This document shows positions 35,265-46,244 of a stretch of 64,000 nt of DNA, in pieces (position 1 is the stretch's first letter; each line of letters begins with the position of its first letter). The position numbers were made by a program, and so were the translations under genes. The notes under the pieces were generated by a model. It made no database searches and was not told the DNA's origin. It saw only the letters and a program-made list of their open reading frames with translations. The stretch comes from Pycnopodia helianthoides (lineage: Eukaryota; Echinodermata; Asteroidea; Forcipulatida; Asteriidae), in NCBI GenBank assembly GCA_032158295.1, contig CM063253.1, positions 5,921,001-5,985,000 on the forward strand, read 5' to 3'.

Positions 35265-37586
35265 ATGTCAGACATTAGCGGATCGTGGGAGGAACACAGT
35301 GTGGACGAAGAAGAATTAGGAAATACAGATGATAGTATTGATAGTGAGGATAGATCTGACGGTGGAGGGAGCTCTTCCGAAGACGAAGAGGGCGTTGATG
35401 AAGCTGGGGGAGTGCTTGACGAGGAAGTGCGAGGTGCCAAACCATACAGGTTTGAGCCACTGGCCGCCGATGATCGTGAACGTGCGAATCCTGATGCAGG
35501 AGGTCGACTAAACAATACTGAATGGTGAGTCCCACAGGTTTTTTGAAGAACAAACAATGCTATGTTTACTGTTTTTTATCGTCATGAAGTACTTATTTAT
35601 CTATGCGGCATATGAGGCCGCTATAATGGATAGAAATAGCAGCAGAAAGTTGATTTTTTTTTCTCACGAAATGGTTGCTGTTGTCCAATATGGTTCACGT
35701 TTTCATGATACATTGAATGGTGTCACTCAAAAATTGTTCCCATTGGGTTAGTGCAGGTATCCTTATCGGAGAACCGGGTTCCATGGAGAAGGAAAATAGA
35801 TGAATGTTGTTTTATTTGTTTCTGTAATTCCTCGTTTATCCATTAATTTTTTCACAATACAATCATCAAATCTCAGTGTGTCGGAGATAACATTTATTTT
35901 CAGTACCGAACTGATCCTGACAAGCCGTATTTTCTGTCAGTGTCACTGTTCTACCGCATTTATTTATTTATTTTTTTTAGCAAATGATTGAGGTAGGTCC
36001 TAGCCTAATTGGATTATTTTTTATGTCAAGCTCATTTGCTAATTATTTCTCATAGTTTTCTTTTAGGCTAGTATGATATGTCATGTTTATTCTTTAAAAC
36101 AGAACTACAATTACAAACCACTTTTCAAATAAAAAAAATAAAATAAAAACAATTTCCCAGAGACACAAATTAAGAACAACGGCCATTGATAAACAATGCG
36201 AAACATTGCATGATTTTTTACTTAGATGTATAAATGAGACACGCATCGTTTCAATCCCCACTCATTTTGTATTACCCCCGTTCACGTAAAATTAGTTAAT
36301 GGTCATGAACATAGTCCATCCTATGTCAGTACAGCAACACTTTCATCCGTTAATTTTCTGTTATTTAAATTTTTCTTTCAGGTGCTCATGCGGACACTGT
36401 GTGGTCCAACCAATGGCAGTGAACTGCATCTGCTGTAAGGAAGTGCAGAAGACAAGAGCCCAAATGGCAGCATTGAACATTAATGTAGAGGATGAAAACC
36501 AAAGCCTTGCTGTGCATGATTGGTTTGAAGCAGTCTGTCTGCATCGGCTGTACTTCAAACCGCGTATTTACAGTACCGGTGAATACTATGGCAGAGATGC
36601 AGTTGAAGGGACTCTAGACCAGTAAGTGTCTTTTTTTAATTGAACTGTAAAATTAATGTAAGGAGCAAACCCTCCCCCCCAAAAAATTATTACGCCTCTT
36701 ACCTGACCCTGAGTATAATTGACTGTTGGATTAGATTTATTCAACTCAGAAAAACGAATAACCATAAAACCTGTACAAGATTTTTTCTGAACACTTTGAT
36801 CTCTGTCACAATTGTTGAGTATGTTACAGCTTATGACTTCTTTAAAGAACCCAAAAGTGTGTGTGTGTGAGTTTGTAGTGCAATCAAACCGAGGACTTAC
36901 AACAAAAGGGACAATAGGTCCATGTTTGTTATCACAAAGGAAAACAATGGGGTCCACGTTTGTCAGGACAAAGAGTTGAACAAAGGAGGGTCCACGATTG
37001 GAGCTCATGACACACTTGAGTGTGTGTGTGTGTGTGTGAGCTTACACATGCCAACTTACGGAGCAATGCTACCCCATAAGGTTTTCTTTGTTCTGGTGGT
37101 GACCCAATTAGGATTTCTTCAGAAAAAGGAGAACAACAATGAAAGTACCCCTGTAACAGCCATATGTAAGGGTGTGTGTGTGTGTGTGTGGGGGGGGGGT
37201 TCTCCTACAAGTTTTTTGACTGGACAAACCAGAAGAGTATATTTCCACCTTTACTCGTACGTGATTTCTTCAAAATGGGAAAACTGTGTTTTTAAACAAA
37301 TATTGATATCAAATGTTTACCTAATTTGATTTTCTTCAACTACTTTGTTTGCAGAAGAAATCGCCATGTTGTTTACAGGCAAGTTGTCAGATGGTGTACG
37401 GGCTACCTCGGAAGGTTCAACAGAGTGCCACTTCCTTCATGTATCATGGACGCCATCCGAAGGACATATCCCAACCCCAATGGACAATATAAAGGGTTTA
37501 CCCGCCACTTGACTATTAGTAACTTAAAAACCCTAAAATTTATTGCCAATCATATAATAAGAATTCCTCTTCTCACTCGAATTTAG
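35265..37586 (+). CDS. Stand-alone P2X7 C-terminal (ballast) domain protein, 3 exons
   Basis: Exons 35265-35524, 36382-36621 and 37355-37586, joined by GTGAGT/TTCTTTCAG and GTAAGT/TTTGCAG borders that keep the frame, give 243 residues. Residues 1-80 are acidic and Ser/Asp/Glu-rich, ending in the PYRFEP motif. Then comes a cysteine cluster WCSCGHC (87-93) with CICC (102-105), FEAVCL, and in exon 3 YRQVVRWCTGYLG, LPSC and GQYKGF. These are the hallmarks of the P2X7 intracellular ballast domain (zinc and nucleotide binding in vertebrate P2X7). There is no channel segment, so this is the soluble stand-alone form. The ATG at 35265 has A at -3. An AATAAA lies at 38254-38259. It sits inside the 8-kb mobile element. 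Function unknown. Confidence 0.85.
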
Positions 37587-37599
37587 TGTGGTATTTTTA

Positions 37600-39686
37600 G
37601 CCCCTATAGTTGATAAAATGTTTGTAAATGAGACTCAAAAAATAGATGTACAAATTATTTGTCAAACATAAAGCTCATGCTGTTGTGCCTCTCAATGGAA
37701 AATAGTGAAATGCATTCAACTTACATGTACATATTACAAACATGGAAGTTATACAGCAAAGAGGCTTCAAAAGGGGAACTTTTTTGAGAACCACAATCTT
37801 TGATAAAAATCTGTTAATATTGGGCTCACTGAGATGGGATGTGTGTCATTACAAGAACAATGTCTATAATTAGGTGAGGTTTGCGCTGACACCATAGGTA
37901 AAATCTCTTTTGAGTAGTGGTGGTTCTGAAAAGAAACAGTGGTTTCACAACTTGATTTTTTGATCAGTATGCCCTGATCCTCTTCAGGAAGTTGTCAAAC
38001 CACCTGTTCTTTTTAAAACCACCACTACTCACAACGAGATTTTATACATAGCATCACTGCAAACCTGATCCCACCATGCAAAGTTTCAAATCATACTATG
38101 ATCAAAACATGTTCTGCTAATCTAGTAGTGGTACATGGTTTTCAGGAAGGTTTTCAGAATTGAGGATACAAACATGGTGGGATTGGTGGCCTCCATTTAC
38201 TCTAAATTTTCAGTGTGTTACAATCATTTTTAGATGATCCATGAGTAAATGACAATAAATACTTTTAATAATATACACATATCAGTCTTTAGTCTTTATG
38301 AGTATTATTTTATTTCAAGAAAAATAGAATAAAACAACAATTGTTTTTGCAAAGTCAACTACCCCTCTTCAAGTGAAGTAAATAAATAGAAAGCAGCTTA
38401 ATTAATAAATTAAAGGGACACGTTGCCATTAAAAGAAAATATAACTATGAGTTCCTTACCCTTCTTGCATATACTACATGGTAAATGACCACCTTATGTA
38501 CAAAAAGCAATATTTTTGGAGTTAAGAGTACAGTGTACATGTAATACTTAATGTCAAGAAAAGTTGTATCACCAAAGTTGACCTCTCTGTCTAGTTTCAA
38601 TTTTCATTGAGTAATTAAATAGAAAACAGCTAAATTAAAAGGGAATGTTGCAAAACTAATTCCATGCGATCCTTACTCTTCTTGCCTACAGACATTCTAA
38701 AAGACCTTATCAAAATTTTCAGCTCAATGTAGACTTTCAAGAAAATGTAAACAAACATTTCAAATTACAGTCAAAGCTTAGAAAGACAGGTTGTCTGGCA
38801 AATTGTCAAAAAGAAGTGTAATTGTTTTGTGTTTGCCCTGGATTGAAAACACATTACACATGAAATATGCAAACCCCAATACATGTACTCCAACTCCTCT
38901 TTTTCTCCCCCCCCCCAAAAAAAACTACTTTAGTTCACCATGCAATATGCACAAACTGGGGCTGCTCATTAATCTTACGTAGCAAACAAGTTTGTGGTTG
39001 ATCCCCCTTCTAACAAATAATAATAACAATAACAAATAAGTACGGTATACATGTGTACATGTACTCAATAAAACCCTACATTTAAATTACCAGATGTGGT
39101 TGCGGTCAAGTAAAAGCTACATGGGCATTAAAACAACTCTTCTCATAAGATAGTAAAGGGTGTACAAAAATATGTACAATACATGTATGTCAGAACCAGA
39201 TTCAAAGAATAACAGAAATAAGTCCCAAGTAAAACCAGAATCCTTTAGTTTTCTTATCCACTTAAACTGTACATAGTTTATTTAACATTCCAAATAATTC
39301 ACCGGCATTTAGATCAAAATTAGAATTCAGCAAATAATAATTCACATTGTTCCTTTGTTTGAATTCAAGAAGCTTCTTATGAAATCAAGTTTTTTTCTTA
39401 GATATCTTTCTTGCTCAACTGTGGTGTAGCTTTCACCTCATTTGCTAACTTGCAATTAATGTTACAATTCTGTCCATGGGAACTTTAACATTTATAATCA
39501 CTTTTACTAGCTTTGCAACAATACAGACCAATTCACTTCAGTGGCTGTCTCTCAATCTCTCTTTAAATACAAAATAAGTTTTGGTGTACCTTCCACCTGG
39601 TTTCTCACTATTAACTGTTCATCTTAAAACAATATATATTAAACGACATGGTACTCGGGTTTTGTTGTTAAGGTGCTGTGTTGAGG

Positions 39687-39726
<40 letters not shown>

Positions 39727-42280
39727 CTCATAGCTCCTTCATGCTCTGCCAGTTTGTGAGCCCTCTGCATTGGCTTTAGGAGTTTGGGAAGCCCCGTCCC
39801 ACAGTCACACGGCGTCTTCAATAATGTCCTTCACTTTAGAACTCCAACCCGTACTAAAGGCCATCTGATATAAAAAACAGTCAACCAAAACTATCGAAGC
39901 ATGGGAACTAGACACATACATATTACTTTCCAATTATCTGCAATATCAACGAAACTATCACTTAGTCCCAACATGGTGAAGAGACTCAAATAACTAACAG
40001 TGATACTTTCCTAAAAGGTTTAGGAATTTCAATGTTAAAAGAAAACAGAGTTTACTTCAATTCTTTCTCCTGAGCACTCCTTAAATAGTGGGCTAACCTG
40101 AATTAGGCTACATTCACAATTTAGTTATCAGAACATCTTAAGTTAGCAGTGTAGGATTTTGAGTAAATAGAATTTACAAACTTACGGATTTCAAATGCGT
40201 CGTACTCTTGGGTTGTGCTGGTTGGTTCTGCTAGCCCTCCTACATGTGGTGGCGGCCTGAATACCGCACTCAAGCATTATTTAAATTGATTTGCCTCAGT
40301 AGCTGCATCCACTGAGCTTTGGCTTTGGCATATATTTTTATGCCAACTGATGCACAAATCTGCTTGCAAGACTGTACTGGTTGGTGGCTAGAGTAGTACC
40401 TCACACACCCTCTCTATCTCAGGTTTTGATGTCCACTGACATTCACAATTTCCTATACTGCCTATGATTTTGACACAGGTTCCTTTTTCACTCACTCTCT
40501 TTGTACTCGACCACACCCATCCTCACTATTCCTATTATTATACTACTATTAAATCTACTCATAAGCTGAAAGTGAAAGGACACAAACAATCGGAGTTATG
40601 TAATGTAGCTGAATGTTTGAGCTACAACTTTATTGTCACATCTATATTACATTACCGCTACATTAAGCCTGATGAAACCCTGGCTAAAAGGTTTAAAGGA
40701 ATGGTTCAGTATATGACCAAAGTAATTGCAGGTATACAACAAAGGCTAACTTCAACAAAAGAAACATACCACACTGTATAGTAGTGCATTTGACAATCCA
40801 TGGCCTGATTGACAATCCATGGCCTGATTGACTGGTGTACCTAAATTATGTCGTGGTATGCTAATAAGACTGTTCCATTAAGTTTGTTAAAAAGGTAAGT
40901 TGAACTAAGGACTGAATCATTTTATCCACAGGTAAGTACAAATAAAAGCATATTTCAATCTACATTGCGACAATGTATAATCAATAAAGAAAAAAATCCA
41001 CAATGGCTTGATGAATAAATCATATTTTACCATCAGAAATAATCCTCCGCATTAACAATAAGGTGTTTAAACTATGTCAACAGTATCTCTTTAATACATG
41101 TAATAGGAGGACAAAATAAACCTTTCTTTCATTTTAATAATTCTGCTTGAAACAAAATTGCAAACAGACATGAATCATGCATCTCAAACCTAGGGGTTTA
41201 TAAATTTGTTAAAAATCTTGAGGGAAATTGTTAACTTTTAAGATATTCACAAGTCAGGCCTGGAATTACACGGAGGCCATGGCCTTCGTTGCCCTTGTGT
41301 TGGCCTTGGTGCCCCTTCAAAAGTCTCCCATAGACTTTAAGATTTTCCAATGGAAGTACCCTTCACAAAATGAAAATGGCCTTGCCCTCTCCAAGATGAA
41401 ATTCCAGGCCTGACAAGTGTATGATTATGCAAAGTAAAGTTAATTATTATTCCGATACTGCACATTTTGATGTGTAATGAAATAAAAATAACCCTCAGCT
41501 CGGGGTCCAGGCATTTTGAAGCTGACCCCCACCCCCCGCGGTTGAATATTTCTCCCCTAAACATAATTAAGGTTGTTTCTGCAACAAGCCAGTAAACCGT
41601 TTCATTACCTCCTCTGATGTGATTGAACTTTCCATCACATAAGATGGGAGAAGTTGTTCACCAGTGGGCTCCTGGTCACCATACTTAGCATATATTCAGC
41701 AAAAGCTTCTTGCAAAACCTGAACAAAAGATCAAAACAAACATTGTATTTAACCTCTAAGTCAAAATGTCATAATTTGGGCATTGTATTCACACACATGT
41801 ATGACTTTGCCCTTTGTAGGCCAAAGTAATTTTTTACCATGGTCCTTCCCCTGGTACTCCTCCCCCAGGGATACAATGATGTTGAAAGCAAACTAAACTG
41901 GAAAAGCAATGTAAGGTCAATAATGAAGTCTGTAGGTTGTACTTGAAGTTGAAGGGGAGTCTTGTACACATGTATGTGCACTGGGATGACAAGGTCAAGG
42001 AGGTGAAGTATAATTGGTAACTAGTTACAAACTTTCCTAAACTTCGAACTCGAATCATGCTCACAATCACATCGAGTGAAAAGGAAAATTGTTGATGGTT
42101 TTGGTAGCCCTACTATTGAGTTTGAAATCTCTTGCGAGAAGTGCATGTTTTGAAATGAAAAGAAACGATGGTAAAATATCAACTGCATACTCATAGAACT
42201 TAGTTTTAGAACTTAAAAGTTGCTTACCCAGCTCTTCTCTCTTTTCTTAAATGACATGCCAGACGAGTGTTGGCTGAATC
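37600..42280. other. Interior of the 8-kb element, possible decayed minus-strand exons
   Basis: There is no long frame on either strand. On the minus strand a few stretches look like coding exons with splice-like borders: 41718-41609 (AG before, GTAATG after; QEAFAEY then, after a shift, EPTGEQLLPSYVMES), 40256-40186 (PPPHVGGLAEPTSTTQEYDAF, ending at GTAAGT) and 39864 down to about 39730 (MAFSTGWSSKVKDIIEDA, then LKPMQRAHKLAEHEGAMSQ in another frame). They may belong to the same gene as the THAP domain. I do not recognise the protein. A (CT)n run lies at about 39689-39725. The plus-strand frame 40464-40781 is not recognised. Confidence 0.35.
41254..41413. mobile_element. 160-bp MITE nested in the 8-kb element
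   Basis: Inverted ends TCAGGCCTGGAATT (left) and its complement (right), with CAAG duplicated on both sides (41250-41253 and 41414-41417). The interior is a short non-coding stretch rich in 'ggcctt'. The frame at 41228-41413 is an accident of this repeat. Confidence 0.75.
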
Positions 42281-42288
42281 GCTTAGTT

Positions 42289-42618
42289 TCATTTGGCTGT
42301 GCCTGTTTTACTCTCTGTTTGAAAAGATGATAGCACTGCAGATGGGGCTTTCATGGTTGGGATTGAACCTGGCTTAAGCCTGTTATAGCTTTTTAATCCA
42401 AAACTGCTCTTTAGTTGCGATGTTGCAACCCGACAGTCGTCCGTAAAATGGGCACTGCAAATCATGGTCCATTTTGTCACCGTGAAACCCTGTGTTGGTC
42501 ACCGAACGCACCCATTCCCTTCTCTGGACAGGATCTCTTGGGAATCGCAACAAAAACTCACATCTGGGTTCCTATCTGCGTTCCAAGTACATCCACCAAC
42601 AGAACATGAGTTCGGCAT
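42289..42618 (-). pseudogene. THAP zinc-finger domain, broken by two frameshifts
   Basis: Starting at ATG 42618 the three pieces of a THAP domain are seen in order but in different frames. First, MPNSCSVGGC with the first two zinc-ligand cysteines. Then LRFPRDPVQRREWVRSV, the conserved FP and W. Then ICSAHF with the last Cys and His, followed by RLKPGSIPTM, matching the terminal AVPTIF-type box. The breaks lie at a T5 run and a GGG run, so they could be decay or homopolymer errors in the assembly. The third frame continues to a stop at 42289. THAP domains serve as DNA-binding heads of P-element and Kolobok-type transposases and of some host regulators. Position near the element's right end, pointing inward, fits a transposase gene start. 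Confidence 0.8.
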
Positions 42619-43018
42619 GGTCAATTCTCACGTCTTAACTTGGTGAATGTATTCGAATAATGAGATCATCACACATAGTTACCGTGTAAACACACGACAC
42701 ATCGCTACTTCCTGGTTTCCCCTTTCTTATAAGTACGTCATCATTCGCTGGTTCACCCACGTATCTTATAGTTGGTTCGTGGTGCGCGTAAATACACGTG
42801 CTTCAGTATGGGACATGCATGGTGCCTATGGAGGGAGCCATGGAAGCGCGCGAGTTTTTAAAAACCCTAAGATCGGATTATTTTTTCCGGTTAAAATTAC
42901 GAAAAAAATATATGTTTAAAACAATCCAATCTACAAGGTCAGAATACTTAATAACATTATGTTTAAGATTCAGCAATTTGTTTTATTTCGCAGATATTGC
43001 TGAAGTAGATCTTTAACA

Positions 43019-43643
43019 TATAAAGGAGTCAGCTCTTTGATACTGCACGATCATTTTGCTCAATATGTTCCTGGGTGAGTTGACGGAAATTTAGAGAAAA
43101 CTTGAGTTCACTAGAGAGAGCTTAGTTTATAGTTCATCCCGAAAGTAGTATTGAAACGTAATAACGCAGATCCAGCAGTTACGAAATATTATAAAGTGTT
43201 TATTAGACTCACCGCGGGTAGTATTACAACACATTGATTTAGAATTTTGAACCGGCAGCCATCTTGAAAAAAAACTACTTTGCAAATTCTTGGAGAACTT
43301 AATGTGAGCTTGATTTATAGTAAATCATAATAAGGATAATGTGGGAAACTTTTTCAGAAATAACATATTCTTCATTTGTTTGAGAAAATAGAGAATTTTA
43401 GCGAATAATCTGTGGGATTTATATCATGTTGCACCAGGGAGTCCTCTTAACATTTAATTCAAAACTCAATAGAGGGTTCATTTTTCAATTTGTTTTTGTA
43501 ATGCATTTTTATTGATGAAGTCATAGCTTTATGTCGATTTATTAATTTACAGCAGTAAAGTTACTCCATCCCACCTATTCAAACATAATCATTGAGGATG
43601 ATGAGAGGTTTGATCAAACAGCATCTTAATAAACAAGGAACAG
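43019..43643 (+). promoter_or_regulatory. Possible promoter and noncoding first exons, antisense to the S gene
   Basis: On the plus strand TATAAA (43019-43024) is followed by 'caatatgttcctg' and a GTGAGT donor (43075). Further on, 'gatttattaatttacag' precedes a 91-bp segment (43553-43643) ending in GTAAGA. The same order is present at 11217-11980 and 55045-55668, and in decayed form at 17985-18555. The segment lacks a conserved reading frame. A transcript from here would run toward and antisense to the next S gene. Speculative. Confidence 0.25.
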
Positions 43644-44053
43644 GTAAGAAAATACGTTCTTAAACTTCACATTGTAATTTGATTTGATTTAACAAAAGGA
43701 AAAAGCAGTGAACAATCGTACATAATCTTGATTGAATGGAGTCTGGACGGAACCGATTTAGTGTAATTCCGCTGTGAGGTGACACGAAACCGCTGCCTGC
43801 AATTCTTGTCGTTATTGCGCCACTTGAAAGTATTGATTGAATTTGCATGGAATGATAAGAGCTTCGTTTTGCTTAAAGTCGATATTTCACACACAAATAG
43901 TTACAATTGATGTGAGGACATTACATCACCTGTTCTTATCCTTACAGGTGTTCCTATACCACCACCTATAGCTGTAGTTTTAGTTGCTAGCTGTTTGTTT
44001 GAAATGTTTATGTATATACAATGTTTTACAGAGGTAAATTTTAGCCCTCACTT

Positions 44054-45565
44054 CGTCACCGACGCCACGAACTGGAACACTGGGTACAAACCAACTTTTG
44101 TTTAGTTTTCAGTTTTATGCATGTTTAGACAATGTTAACCAAGGCCTTAGACTTGGTTCCAAGTCTGCGATCGTGGCTTTTAGTCTACCCGATAGCCAAT
44201 GCATTATTGCCTGAAATAGCGCCCTCTTGTGGATTAACCTCCGTCATTAGCCTACGATCACAGACTTGGGAATCTTGTTCATCGGTTTGTACACACCCTA
44301 TGGCGAATTAGTCCAAAAGTGGACGGAACGCTCTTATTGGTCAGAATCGCAGAAGGCTGCAATAAAATGCATATTCAAATTCAACCGTTTATATCACGGG
44401 ATATAGTACAGAAATACAACATTGATGCACATTGTAACTGAACTGCCTCTGCTCAGTGATTCAAATTGAGTTCAGAATAAAAATTTAAAAAACACAAATT
44501 GTTTCTTTTTTTCTAAATTCAAAATAAATAAAAACGTTAGAGAAAAATTACTGGACGATTTCATTCAAACCATAGGTTAACAGTTTTTCGTCTAGTAGGA
44601 ATCAGGTATTATATTATGTTTATTTTTTAAACAGTTTAAGATCTTGTACTATTTTAGCTTTAAATTATTAATATCATACGTACCAAGCACTATAAAAAAT
44701 TCAAACCAAGCTGAGGCCAATGAGATTTTGTAGAGAATGTTGATGTGATTGTAACCTACTTGCAATAGACGCGGCCTATATTGGTTTTGTGGCCTCCTGA
44801 TTGGTCATCTCTCTGGTATCAGTGTTGTTATGTAAATTTAAGTTGTGAATAATGAATATGCCGTACACACAAGAGGGTCAAGTCTGAGATTGCGAGTTAG
44901 GGCGTTTGATAGCTAATCTGTGGTGGCGTTTTGCGTGGCTGATTCATCAGAGAAATAACCGTGATCTCAGACTTGAAATCAAGTCTACCAAGGCCTACAA
45001 TTGCATGAAGTTTCAGCGCTACGAGAGCTTTACTTTTTGAATTACGATGATGAGGCTAGGCAACTTTGCACCGAAACTGACAATTTTCGTCGCCACGAAC
45101 TGACACAAAGGTTCAATTTACCATTGCAACACATGGCGCGCACAAACCTCAAAAGTGAAAAAAACGTTTCCACGAACTGACACAAACCTTGGTGTGTACG
45201 AGCGCGCGCTGACCTACATGTACATGTTCACGAACTGACACACACGCATTTGTAATACATTGGATGGTGTCACTTCGTGGCGACGGAAAATGCCTGGTTG
45301 CGTAAATTTTCGACGCCACGAACTGACACAAACCTTTCTTACTTTATTGCTGATTAATTTAGGACGAAAAGCAGTAAAAAGCACCGTATGGCTGAAGTTT
45401 AAAGCATCAAGTCCTCACTACAAGAAAACTAGTTGAAAATACCCCGGAATTTTGTAGGAAAGCTTGATTTTAAAAAACGTTCAATTTTAAACGCTGTTTT
45501 CTCCGATTGCTACTTTTTACTGGTAGTGGTATCTACGTGTGTGTCGGTTCGTGGCGTCGGTGACA
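44054..45565. mobile_element. CGTCACCGACG element, copy 1 (with nested insertion)
   Basis: Inverted ends CGTCACCGACGCCACGAACTG and their near-complement. The motif 'cgccacgaactgacac' is repeated several times inside (near 45088, 45170, 45226 and 45312). The same element without the nested insertion is at 56081-56704. Flanking bases are 'cactt' and 'atata', a degraded version of the ATAT duplication seen in copy 2. No intact transposase. Confidence 0.82.
44148..44987. mobile_element. 840-bp MITE nested in the CGTCACCGACG element
   Basis: CCAAGGCCT is duplicated at 44139-44147 and 44988-44996. The uninterrupted target is seen once in copy 2 near 56164. The ends are inverted: TAGACTTGGTTCCAAGTCTG at the left and a close complement at the right, with further 'aagtctg.gat' motifs inside. 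A 9-bp duplication suggests a Mutator-like or Merlin-like transposase. Non-coding. Confidence 0.82.
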
Positions 45566-46244
45566 ATATAAAGTTCATTGTTGTTGGCTAGTGTGAGTTT
45601 TAACTGCTCTAGTAGGAATTTAGTAATCATTATAAAACAAATTTGTTCAGAGATTGTTATAAAACGCAGCTCAAACCAAAGCTACAAAATGACTTTTCCT
45701 GGTCCATGATGATGTTTTACTTTTTGTATTGAAGCGTACTATAGGGGAGATAATTGTTCACAGTGCGTTGTGTCGATATTTAACTCACCATCAATTAAAA
45801 TTGAAACGAGGACATTACATCACATGTTCTTATCCTTAGAGATGTTCATATTACCACCACATATAGTTGTAGTTTTAGTTGCTAACTGTCTGTTTGAAAT
45901 GTTTATGTATATACAATTTTTTAAGAGGTAAATTTAAGTCCTCAAATACTAAATTTATTCTTGTTGGCTAGTGTGACTTTTAACTGCTCTAGTAGGAAGT
46001 TAGTAATCATTATAAAACAAATTTGAACAGAGATTTTTATAAAACGCAAATCCAACCAAAGCTAGAAACTGTCCTTTCTTGGTCGTGGATGATGTTTTAC
46101 TTTTTGTATTGAAGCGTACTAGGGGAGATATTTGTTCACAGTGCGTTGTGTACTTGTGTATTATCCGCACTCCATTGAAATGAGTGATTTTCTGCCAGAA
46201 TACCGCATCTGCTATACCATTATATACAGGAATATCATGAATGT

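Larger units (their letters stand above)
34959..43012. mobile_element. 8.05-kb TTAA-flanked DNA element carrying a P2X7-ballast gene and a THAP relic
   Basis: The ends are a perfect 12-bp inverted repeat (AGATCTACTTCA at 34959-34970 and its complement at 43001-43012). TTAA is duplicated at 34955-34958 and 43013-43016. The matching empty site is seen at 55039-55042, where 'cgaaagTTAAcatataaagg' is uninterrupted. Inside, a plus-strand gene (35265-37586) encodes a P2X7 C-terminal-like protein, and a minus-strand THAP domain (42618-42352) has two frameshifts. No long DDE transposase frame is visible. TTAA targets combined with THAP domains are known for the Kolobok superfamily; piggyBac also uses TTAA but lacks THAP. 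The superfamily is inferred, the insertion itself is directly seen. Confidence 0.88.
43013..46244. other. Y spacer, copy 4, right part
   Basis: Resumes after the insertion and is nearly identical to 55039-56076 up to a second transposon at 44054. The plus-strand TATAAA (43019-43024), GTGAGT donor-like site (43075) and AG-GTAAG bounded segment (43553-43643) are kept. After the transposon pair, part of the S gene 3' flank is duplicated (about 45566-45775 and 45776-46240); the second copy has an empty transposon site near 45945. No coding gene is supportable. Confidence 0.6.

Noticed and set aside
36640..37329. Frames at 36640-36870 and 36922-37329
   Set aside because: Lie in intron 2 of the ballast-domain gene and run through (GT)n tracts.
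40464..40781. 105-codon plus-strand frame inside the 8-kb element
   Set aside because: Begins at a non-ATG codon, has no recognisable domain and no splice context; kept only as part of the element's interior.
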